From the NCBI GenBank assembly GCA_900553635.1, contig USDU01000073.1, positions 1-10,798 on the forward strand: a DNA stretch of 10,798 nucleotides, given 5' to 3'. The notes under the pieces are model-generated. The model searched no databases, was not told where the DNA came from, and worked only from the letters and a program-made list of their open reading frames with translations. The position numbers and the translations under genes are program-made. Origin of the DNA: an uncultured Lachnospiraceae bacterium (GTDB lineage Bacteria; Bacillota_A; Clostridia; Lachnospirales; Lachnospiraceae). Below are positions 1 through 5,480 of the stretch, piece after piece (within the stretch, counting starts at the first letter, position 1; every line of letters starts with the position of its first letter).

Positions 1-127
1 TATTTTATCATAGAAGGACCTTGTGATGGTTATTTTACAGAAAAAGTTTCACAGGCTCCCGGAAAATTTGCGTTGCCGCCGCAGGGGGAACCCTTTTTTC
101 TTCCCGTGGCGTCCGTTCTAATCTATT

Positions 128-394
128 CTAATAATCCTCCTCGATCACCTGCACCTCCAGATAATCAAACTCAATCTGATCAATAAAACTATCCTGATAA
201 AACCGTACCTTCGCCGTCCGCTTAAAATCCGCAATACAAGACTCCAGCCAAATGGGCTTACTCAGATCAAACTGGTGACAGATCTCATCCAGTGCGTTAA
301 AGATTTTATGGGTCCGCGTCTCATCCGAAAAATCCTCAACCACCGTATCCATTAACATATGATTACTCTTAAATTCCCTTGCCCAGATCCGCAT
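128..394 (-). CDS. Conserved-looking hypothetical protein, 88 residues
   Basis: I cannot assign a function. The frame is open further upstream to position 475, but I chose the ATG at 394. It has an AGGAGA ribosome binding site (401-406) six bases away, and the upstream extension is Phe/Tyr/Cys-rich and reads like translated AT-rich spacer. From that start the protein is MRIWAREFKSN..., acidic, soluble, with no signal peptide, membrane segment or Cys pair. Its C-terminus is a run of alternating acidic and hydrophobic residues (QIEFDYLEVQVIEEDY) suggesting a terminal beta strand; the middle (THKIFNALDEICHQFDLSKPIW) suggests a helix. From memory, similar roughly 90-residue proteins are widespread in Clostridia, but I cannot confirm this here. 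It is transcribed divergently from rpsF and stops with TAG at 128-130. I see no clear terminator after it. Confidence 0.75.
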   Translation of the reverse strand: MRIWAREFKSNHMLMDTVVEDFSDETRTHKIFNALDEICHQFDLSKPIWLESCIADFKRTAKVRFYQDSFIDQIEFDYLEVQVIEEDY

Positions 395-430
395 AAAAAT
401 TCTCCTATTTTTAAAAACATTTCTATAATA
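395..430 (-). promoter_or_regulatory. Weak candidate promoter and RBS for the 88-residue gene
   Basis: On the minus strand a -10-like TATTAT (425-430) lies about 30 bases upstream of the ATG, followed by the AGGAGA ribosome binding site (401-406). No good -35 box is visible at the normal distance; the hexamer at 17-bp spacing reads TGTGTT. The ribosome binding site is convincing and the promoter is only suggestive. Confidence 0.3.
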
Positions 431-596
431 AAGAAAACACATAACAAAACACATGACAAAACGATAAAACAACACTTAGAGTATAAAGGCAGCCTTCCCA
501 TTTGTAAAGAAAGAATGGATAGAAAAGACAAATGCCCGCATATTAAAAACATGCTGAAAAATCCGAAAAAAACTCACAGAAACTCCGAAAAAGTCC

Positions 597-625
597 TTGC
601 TTTCAGGGAAAATCTATGTTATAGT
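597..625 (+). promoter_or_regulatory. Sigma-A promoter of the rpsF-ssb-rpsR operon
   Basis: The -35 box TTGCTT (597-602) and -10 box TATAGT (620-625) are separated by exactly 17 bases. Transcription would start near 632, leaving a leader of about 70 bases before the rpsF ATG at 702. This is the best promoter match upstream of rpsF, and its strength fits a ribosomal-protein operon. Confidence 0.75.
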
Positions 626-701
626 ATTACCTCGTGATATATTATTAAAATTCCTTGTTTCCCCCATAGTGAGGAAGCCAGAGACCAAAAGGAGGAAAAG
701 C

Positions 702-989
702 ATGAACAAGTATGAATTAGCATTAGTTGTGAATGCAAAGGCAGAGGATGACGTCAGAACCGCTACCGTAGAGAAAGCGAAAGAGTATATCGCTCGTTAC
801 GGCGGTGTAGTGACAGAGGTGGAAGATTGGGGCAAGAAGCGTCTTGCTTACGATATCCAGCACATGAGAGAAGCGTACTACTACTTCATCCAGTTTGACG
901 CTGACGCAACCTGCCCGGCAGAGGTGGAGAAGCACGTTCGTATCATGGAGAATGTCATCCGCTATCTGTGTGTTCGCAAAGACGCATAG
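702..989 (+). CDS. rpsF: 30S ribosomal protein S6
   Basis: Ribosomal protein S6 binds the central domain of 16S rRNA in the 30S platform as a heterodimer with S18, which is encoded two genes downstream. The 95-residue product has the usual length and the family's ferredoxin-like pattern: an N-terminal strand (YELALVVNA), a helix, then VEDWGKKRLAYDIQHMREAYYYF, which is the S6 signature region, and a final strand ending IMENVIRYLCVRKD. The ATG at 702 was chosen over an in-frame TTG at 597 because GGAGG (691-695) sits six bases before it, the S6 homology starts there, and the TTG falls in the -35 box. It is first gene of the rpsF-ssb-rpsR operon, 39 bases ahead of ssb. S6 plus S18 feed back on rpsF mRNA in several bacteria; no clear binding motif was seen here. 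Confidence 0.97.
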   Translation: MNKYELALVVNAKAEDDVRTATVEKAKEYIARYGGVVTEVEDWGKKRLAYDIQHMREAYYYFIQFDADATCPAEVEKHVRIMENVIRYLCVRKDA

Positions 990-1028
990 AGACAAGGTTT
1001 TTAACCGAAAAAGTGGAGGATTGTTGGT

Positions 1029-1490
1029 ATGAATAAAGTAATTTTAATGGGACGTTTAACCCGTGACCCGGATGTTCGCTACTCACAGGGTGAGAATGCG
1101 AGCGCATTTGCGAGATATACACTGGCAGTAGACAGAAGATTCAGAAGAGATGGAGAGGCAACCGCTGATTTCATCGGCTGTGTGGCATTCGGACGTCAGG
1201 CTGAGTTTGCTGAGAAGTATCTGCGTCAGGGCACGAAAATTGCGATTACCGGACGTATCCAGACCGGCAGCTACACGAATCGTGACGGACAGAAGGTCTA
1301 CACTACAGACGTGGTTGTAGAGGAACAGGAATTCGCGGAGAGCAAGGCAGCAGCAGGCGAGCACGCAGGCGGCTTCCAGCCCCAGAATCATTCCAATCCG
1401 TTCCAGTCTGCACCGGCTCCTTCCGCAGCAGCGGGAGATGGATTCATGAACATCCCGGATGGCATCGACGAAGAATTACCGTTTAACTAA
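1029..1490 (+). CDS. ssb: Single-stranded DNA-binding protein
   Basis: SSB coats single-stranded DNA as a tetramer during replication, repair and recombination and recruits partners through its C-terminal tip. The 153-residue product begins with the classic OB-fold signature (MNKVILMGRLTRDPDVRY) and keeps the FIGCVAFGRQAEFAEKYLRQG and ITGRIQTGSYTNRDGQKVYTT blocks, so the OB domain covers roughly residues 1-105. A low-complexity linker rich in Gly, Ala, Pro, Gln and Asn follows. It ends in an acidic tip, DEELPFN, in which Asn follows the usual terminal Phe. GGAGGA (1015-1020) lies eight bases before the ATG. Its position between rpsF and rpsR is the standard one in Firmicutes and indicates the main replicative SSB rather than a phage or plasmid paralogue. 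Confidence 0.97.
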   Translation: MNKVILMGRLTRDPDVRYSQGENASAFARYTLAVDRRFRRDGEATADFIGCVAFGRQAEFAEKYLRQGTKIAITGRIQTGSYTNRDGQKVYTTDVVVEEQEFAESKAAAGEHAGGFQPQNHSNPFQSAPAPSAAAGDGFMNIPDGIDEELPFN

Positions 1491-1533
1491 CAATCGTGGA
1501 ACAGAGATAAGAGTATAATAGGAGGTAAAAGCC

Positions 1534-1800
1534 ATGGCTTACACAAAATCCGATAGAGGCGACGCTCCCATGAGACGTAGAGGCATGGGACGTAGAAGAA
1601 AGAAAGTCTGCGTATTCTGCGGCAAAGAGAATAACGAGATTAACTACAAGGATGTAGCGAAATTAAAGAGATACGTATCTGAGAGAGGAAAAATCCTTCC
1701 GAGAAGAATCACAGGAAACTGTGCAAAGCACCAGAGAGCTCTGACTGTAGCTATCAAGAGAGCACGTCACATTTCCCTGATGCCGTACGTAATGGATTAA
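1534..1800 (+). CDS. rpsR: 30S ribosomal protein S18, zinc-type
   Basis: Ribosomal protein S18 pairs with S6 on the 30S platform. The 88-residue product has a basic N-terminus ([12 protein letters not shown]) and the S18 core ([50 protein letters not shown]). Cys26 and Cys29 (CVFC), Cys63 and His66 (GNCAKH) give the four ligands of a zinc-containing S18. Many bacteria with zinc-type ribosomal proteins also carry a cysteine-free copy for zinc starvation, but none is in this window. GGAGGT (1521-1526) precedes the ATG by seven bases, and ssb ends 43 bases upstream. The gene is followed directly by the operon terminator. Confidence 0.97.
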   Translation: MAYTKSDRGDAPMRRRGMGRRRKKVCVFCGKENNEINYKDVAKLKRYVSERGKILPRRITGNCAKHQRALTVAIKRARHISLMPYVMD

Positions 1801-1818
1801 TCCGTTTACGGGAATCAG

Positions 1819-1851
1819 ACCCCGCAGTCAAATTGGCTGCGGGGTTTTGTT
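1819..1851 (+). terminator. Rho-independent terminator of the rpsF operon
   Basis: A perfect 9-bp stem, ACCCCGCAG (1819-1827) with CTGCGGGGT (1837-1845), can extend by a T-G and a C-G pair to leave the loop AAATT. It is followed by a short T run (TTTTGTT). It begins 18 bases after the rpsR stop and ends within a few bases of the helicase ribosome binding site. Confidence 0.9.
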
Positions 1852-1868
1852 ATGAAAGAGGAAACTAC

Positions 1869-3803
1869 ATGATTCAAAAGAAAAAACTGAATCAGTTTTA
1901 TATAGAACAATACGAGCGGGCAGGCCGCAAAAAGCCCAAGAAGCCGGTAAAAGAAGCAGGCATGCAGGCACGTATCTCGAAGATTCAAAAGACTTTAAAG
2001 AGCGCCCGCCCCGGTCAGATCAACATCCGCACCTTGGAGGAGCTGCACCGCCAGCTGAAGAACATGGCCTCCTACGCCTATCGCAGAAATAAGGAAGAAC
2101 TGCTCAAAAGCCTGAATGAAGAACTGCTGCCGAGACTTATGGAACTTGATCTGGGCATGCTGTTGACCGAGCAGAAAGAAGGCCTGAACGGCGAATTCCT
2201 GGCCTGGGTACGCCGTACCATGCCCTGCGCCATCTGCCAGGAGCCTATGTTCACCCTGTACCCGAAATTTCGTCAGTATAAGGTGAAAAATAAAATCCTG
2301 GAGCTGGTTCCGGCCAGACCGGAGATGGAGTTCGCGGAGGTGCGGGAGCTGGCGCGACATTTTATTTTGCATATCGGCCCAACTAACAGTGGCAAAACCT
2401 TTCAGGCGCTGGAGCGGCTGAGACAGGCGAAAAACGGAACCTATCTGGGCCCCCTTCGTCTGCTGGCCCTGGAGGTGTACGAGCAGATGCACGGCGCCGG
2501 AGTGCCCTGCACCATGCGGACCGGACAGGAGTGCATCGAGGAAGAGAATAGCAGAGTGACAGCTTCTACCATCGAAATGGCCGATTTTGATGAAAACTAT
2601 GACATTGCAGTCATTGACGAAGCACAGCTGGTGGCAGATACGGATCGGGGGCATTCCTGGACGAAAGCGATCTTAGGGTTACGGGCAGAGGAGATTCATA
2701 TCTGCATGAGCCCGGCGGCGGAGCATGTAATCTGTCATCTGATTCAGCTTTGCGACGATACCTTTGAGGTGCGAAGATATGAGCGCAAAACCGAGCTGAT
2801 TTGCGAGGACAGGCCCTTTGCCTTCCCGGATGATGTACAGGAGGGCGACGCCCTGATTGCATTTTCCAAGAAATCAGTTTTGGATGTGGCTGGACGGCTG
2901 GAGGAAGCGGGTATCGCGTCCAGCGTCATCTACGGCAGCCTGCCGCCGGAGATCCGCCGGAGACAGACCCGGATGTTCAATAAGGGAAAAACAAAGGTGG
3001 CCGTAGCCACGGACGCCATCGGCATGGGCCTGAACCTGCCGGTGCGCCGAATCGTCTTCATGCAGACGGATAAGTTCGATGGCGTCAGCCGCCGTCCTTT
3101 GAAGATTCCGGAGGTCAAGCAGATCGCAGGCCGGGCGGGCCGTTTCGGCATCTACGACAAAGGCTATGTGAGCGCCCTGGGCGAGACTGAGCTGGGATTT
3201 ATCCGGAGCCTCTATGAGGCCGGGGAGGAGCCTCTGACCCAGGTGAACTTAGGCTTCCCCCAGGTGCTGCTGGATATTGACGCGCCGCTGGATGAACTGA
3301 TGAAGATCTGGTACTCTGTTACTCCATCGGAGCCCTTCGTCAAAGAGAACATCGACGAGGCCCTGTACCTCTACGAGCAGGCGAAACGTTACAAGAACCA
3401 GATTGACGGCTTTGAGAACAAGCATCTTGTATACAAGATGATCACCTGCCCTATCGATATCAAGGATCGCCGGGTTGTCATGCTCTGGCTGGATTACTGC
3501 AGAACCTACACGGCGGATGTGTCCCTGGAGAAACCGGCTTTCTACCGCGACCGCAAGGGCGGCATCGCCCAGTACGAGACCTATTACAAACAGCTGGACT
3601 TGTACTATCAGTTCTCCCGCCGCATGCAGAAGGAGCTGGACGAGGAATGGCTGGCCAAGCAGCGGGAAAAGACCGAGATGCGGATCATGAGTTACCTGAC
3701 CCGCGGCAAACAGAATTATATCGCACGCTGCAAATACTGCGGCAGGCTGCTGCCGCTGGGATCACCGTTCCAGGTGTGCGACGATTGCTTTGGGAAGCGC
3801 TGA
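1869..3803 (+). CDS. SUV3-like DExH-box RNA helicase with C-terminal zinc ribbon
   Basis: A 644-residue superfamily 2 helicase most like SUV3, the mitochondrial degradosome RNA helicase, whose bacterial relatives are poorly studied. Motif I is GPTNSGKT (170-177) and motif II is DEAQ (250-253). SVIYGSLPPEIRRRQ spans 352-366, motif V is ATDAIGMGLNLP (380-391) and motif VI is QIAGRAGRFG (418-427). These blocks match SUV3 closely. Residues 1-165 form a Lys-rich helical N-terminal region with a CAIC pair (120-123). Residues 428-600 look like the helical SUV3 C-terminal part. Cys621/Cys624 and Cys637/Cys640 make a zinc ribbon at the extreme C-terminus. I chose the ATG at 1869 because AGGA lies six bases upstream; an in-frame TTG at 1833 falls inside the rpsR terminator. 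No promoter of its own is evident, so expression may depend on read-through. The role in RNA unwinding or decay is inferred from family. Confidence 0.88.
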   Translation: MIQKKKLNQFYIEQYERAGRKKPKKPVKEAGMQARISKIQKTLKSARPGQINIRTLEELHRQLKNMASYAYRRNKEELLKSLNEELLPRLMELDLGMLLTEQKEGLNGEFLAWVRRTMPCAICQEPMFTLYPKFRQYKVKNKILELVPARPEMEFAEVRELARHFILHIGPTNSGKTFQALERLRQAKNGTYLGPLRLLALEVYEQMHGAGVPCTMRTGQECIEEENSRVTASTIEMADFDENYDIAVIDEAQLVADTDRGHSWTKAILGLRAEEIHICMSPAAEHVICHLIQLCDDTFEVRRYERKTELICEDRPFAFPDDVQEGDALIAFSKKSVLDVAGRLEEAGIASSVIYGSLPPEIRRRQTRMFNKGKTKVAVATDAIGMGLNLPVRRIVFMQTDKFDGVSRRPLKIPEVKQIAGRAGRFGIYDKGYVSALGETELGFIRSLYEAGEEPLTQVNLGFPQVLLDIDAPLDELMKIWYSVTPSEPFVKENIDEALYLYEQAKRYKNQIDGFENKHLVYKMITCPIDIKDRRVVMLWLDYCRTYTADVSLEKPAFYRDRKGGIAQYETYYKQLDLYYQFSRRMQKELDEEWLAKQREKTEMRIMSYLTRGKQNYIARCKYCGRLLPLGSPFQVCDDCFGKR

Positions 3804-3819
3804 GGCGCTTCCTTTTTTT
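3793..3819 (+). terminator. Rho-independent terminator overlapping the helicase stop codon
   Basis: A perfect 8-bp stem, GGAAGCGC (3793-3800) with GCGCTTCC (3805-3812), encloses the 4-base loop TGAG and is followed by seven T residues (3813-3819). The helicase TGA stop (3801-3803) is the loop itself, so the last codons of the gene form the left arm. Confidence 0.95.
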
Positions 3820-3929
3820 GTACTGTAAATTGGGCAGAAAGGCAAAAAAATTACAGATTGTATTTGGAAAAAGACAAGAAGAGATAAATTTAATACAGGT
3901 TATAGCATAGATGAAGTTGTACTATAAAT
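3818..3929 (+). repeat. Two TTGTAC-containing 13-mers, candidate AraR-type operators
   Basis: TTGTACTGTAAAT (3818-3830) and TTGTACTATAAAT (3917-3929) match at 12 of 13 positions and lie 99 bases apart on the same strand. The known Bacillus AraR operator is a palindrome built on TTGTAC/GTACAA, so each copy contains one exact half-site with a degraded partner. The operon encodes an AraR-type regulator, which makes these reasonable operator candidates. The first copy overlaps the T-run of the helicase terminator, which may be coincidence. Confidence 0.3.
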
Positions 3930-4205
3930 AGTGTTAAAAATGCAACAAACATAGCTGAGAAATAGTAAAAAGTCACAAAATGACGAGGAAAAGCACGGAA
4001 AAGGGAGAGATAAATTGGCTAATATAACCATACATTACGGATGGATGTTAAAAAACAACAAGATAAAACGGTTAAAACAATACAACTTAGAAAATTTATT
4101 TTGCTGTATTCTATTGCAAGTTTTTTACAGACTGCATATAATAAAGCCATCAACAAGGTTACGGACATAACCCAAAAGGAAAAAACAAAACAGGGAGGAA
4201 AAAAC
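3820..4205 (+). promoter_or_regulatory. Control region upstream of the sugar transport operon
   Basis: About 386 bases, strongly AT-rich, lie between the helicase terminator and the binding-protein gene, with no supportable gene. They hold the near-consensus promoter at 4114-4142, two TTGTAC-containing 13-mers (3818-3830 and 3917-3929), and the palindrome ACTAT-AA-ATAGT (3921-3932) overlapping the second of these. There is also a small GTCA/TGAC repeat (3972-3975 and 3981-3984) and two related 13-mers, TTACAGATTGTAT (3851-3863) and TTACAGACTGCAT (4125-4137, 11 of 13 identical). The last ends on the -10 box, a place where a repressor could block RNA polymerase. No convincing catabolite-responsive element was found. 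Confidence 0.55.
4114..4142 (+). promoter_or_regulatory. Sigma-A promoter of the sugar transport operon
   Basis: The -35 box TTGCAA (4114-4119) and a consensus -10 box TATAAT (4137-4142) are separated by 17 bases. Transcription would start near 4149, giving a leader of roughly 57 bases before the ATG at 4206. The -35 is also the right side of a TTGC/GCAA repeat (4101-4119). Confidence 0.8.
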
Positions 4206-5399
4206 ATGAACAAGCTTTTTAAAAAAGTGACTGCCACAGCACTGGCAGCAACCATGGTTCTGGGAATGACAGCCTGCGGCGGTTCCAAGGACACTACAAC
4301 AGCAGACAGCTCCAGCTCAGCAGCAACTGAGACTCCGGCAGCGGCAACAGACAACAAGGACATTAAGATCGGCGTTTCCATCTGGTCCTCTACCGACGTA
4401 CTCGGTTCCCAGTGTAAGCTGATTCTGGACGAGGCAGCAAAGGCACTGGGCGTTCAGGTACAGTATGTTGACCAGGGACACGTATCCGAGAAGGTTACAG
4501 CTTCTGTAGAGCAGTTGGTAGCAGCAGGCTGCCAGGGTATCATCATCTGCAACTCTTCTGATACAGAGATGACCTCCGCAATCAAGACCTGTAACGACAA
4601 CAAAGTATATCTGGCACAGTTCTTCCGTGTCATCAGCAAGGACAACAGCGCAGACATCTACCAGATGGCTACCGATTCCGCTTACTACATCGGCGCAGTT
4701 CATGAGGACGAGCCGGCCAACGGCGAGGCACTGGTAAACATCCTTCTTGAGAAGGGCGACAGAAACATCGGTCTGATTGGCTGGGAGCAGGGTGACGCAA
4801 CCTGGCTTGGAAGATGGGAAGGCTACAAAGCAGGCGTTGAGAAATGGAACGAGGCGAACCCGGATGACAAGGCTACCCTGTCTGAGCCGCAGTACGCAGG
4901 AACAACCTCTGAGGGCGGTTCCAAGGCAGCAGAGGCTCTGATGGCAGCAGACCCGAACCTGGATGCACTGATTCCGGCAGGCGGCGGCGGAGACCCGCTT
5001 CAGGGCGCTATCGCAGCTGTAGAGCGTGCAGGCAAGACTCAGGACATCGACATCGTATCCACAGACTTCCTTCCGGACCTGGGAGAGAGACTTGAGAACG
5101 GTTCCATGGCTGGTGAGTCCGGCGGACATTACTGCGACCCGCTTATCGCGTTCATGATGGTTTACAACGCAATCAAGGGTAACTACACAGATTTCGCAGG
5201 CAAGTTTGAGGACGTTCCGTTCCCGTACCTGTATGTATCCTCTGCAGATGACTACAAGGCATACGAGCAGTACTTCGTAGACCAGCTTCCGTACACAGAC
5301 GAAGAGCTTGTAGCTATGTCTGAGCTGGATCTGGCAGGACTGAAGGAAGCAGCTGCTAAGGTATCTATCGAGGACGCAGCAGCTCGTGCAGGCAAATAA
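4206..5399 (+). CDS. Sugar ABC transporter substrate-binding lipoprotein (CUT2 type)
   Basis: The extracellular receptor of the sugar importer encoded by the next three genes. The 397-residue product starts with a lipoprotein signal: a positive N-terminus (MNKLFKK), a hydrophobic stretch and a lipobox MTAC with the lipidated cysteine at residue 24. A Ser/Thr/Ala-rich linker covers 25-50. The mature part (from KIGVSIW, residue 54) is a periplasmic-binding-protein type I fold of the ribose/galactose kind, seen in VEQLVAAGCQGIIICNSSDTEM and IGLIGWEQGD. A Glu/Ala-rich helical tail of about 35 residues closes the protein, which is somewhat longer than the usual 300-350. I chose the ATG at 4206: GGGAGG (4193-4198) is seven bases away and the signal peptide begins there, although the frame stays open to an ATG at 4041. 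L-arabinose or a related pentose is inferred only from the nearby araA and regulator. Confidence 0.92.
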   Translation: MNKLFKKVTATALAATMVLGMTACGGSKDTTTADSSSSAATETPAAATDNKDIKIGVSIWSSTDVLGSQCKLILDEAAKALGVQVQYVDQGHVSEKVTASVEQLVAAGCQGIIICNSSDTEMTSAIKTCNDNKVYLAQFFRVISKDNSADIYQMATDSAYYIGAVHEDEPANGEALVNILLEKGDRNIGLIGWEQGDATWLGRWEGYKAGVEKWNEANPDDKATLSEPQYAGTTSEGGSKAAEALMAADPNLDALIPAGGGGDPLQGAIAAVERAGKTQDIDIVSTDFLPDLGERLENGSMAGESGGHYCDPLIAFMMVYNAIKGNYTDFAGKFEDVPFPYLYVSSADDYKAYEQYFVDQLPYTDEELVAMSELDLAGLKEAAAKVSIEDAAARAGK

Positions 5400-5423
5400 A
5401 TTCTAAGGGCTTAGAGTTTGTAG

Positions 5424-5452
5424 GAGCCGGTGTCGCGCGGCGATACCGGCTC
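5424..5452 (+). terminator. Intercistronic hairpin, likely attenuator or mRNA stabiliser
   Basis: GAGCCGGTGTCG (5424-5435) and CGATACCGGCTC (5441-5452) form a 12-bp stem with one G-U pair and a 5-base loop. Only a broken T run (TTATTAT) follows, so it is unlikely to terminate fully. Its place between the binding-protein gene and the first permease gene is where many binding-protein operons carry a structure that keeps binding-protein mRNA in excess over permease mRNA. Confidence 0.75.
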
Positions 5453-5480
5453 TTATTATCAAAAAAATGAGGTAAAGAGT

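Larger units (their letters stand above)
395..701. other. Divergent intergenic region between the 88-residue gene and rpsF
   Basis: This stretch of about 307 bases is AT-rich and holds no convincing gene. Frames that stay open here carry no ribosome binding site and give low-complexity protein. It contains the weak leftward -10 (425-430), a 7-bp perfect inverted repeat CATTTGT/ACAAATG (499-505 and 528-534, 22-base loop), the rightward rpsF promoter (597-625), and a roughly 70-base rpsF leader. In that leader TTCCT (651-655) can pair with AGGAA (672-676). I looked for the S6:S18-binding leader motif known from many rpsF mRNAs, which has a conserved CCG in its loop, and could not recognise it. 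Confidence 0.6.

Noticed and set aside
1..186. Open plus-strand frame from the window edge to a TAA at about 187
   Set aside because: It runs antisense through the end of the 88-residue gene, becomes Pro/Asn/Ser-rich there, and shows no recognisable protein; probably chance.
1995..2654. Minus-strand open frame opposite the helicase
   Set aside because: His/Gln/Leu-rich shadow; the sense frame carries all helicase motifs.
4062..4080. Catabolite-responsive element around AAAACGGTTAAAAC
   Set aside because: It differs from the cre consensus at about three defined positions, including both ends, so it is not supportable by eye.
4015..4170. Possible leader peptide starting at TTG after GGGAGA
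   Set aside because: It begins upstream of the best promoter, has no recognisable sequence and no attenuator-like codon run.
4041..4205. In-frame 55-codon N-terminal extension of the binding protein
   Set aside because: It would place the lipoprotein signal internally, includes the consensus -10 box, and has no good ribosome binding site, while the ATG at 4206 has a strong one.
4317..5129. Long minus-strand open frame (270 codons) opposite the binding-protein gene
   Set aside because: Shadow of a strongly biased, highly expressed gene that avoids codons whose complements are stops; Cys/Val-rich nonsense protein.
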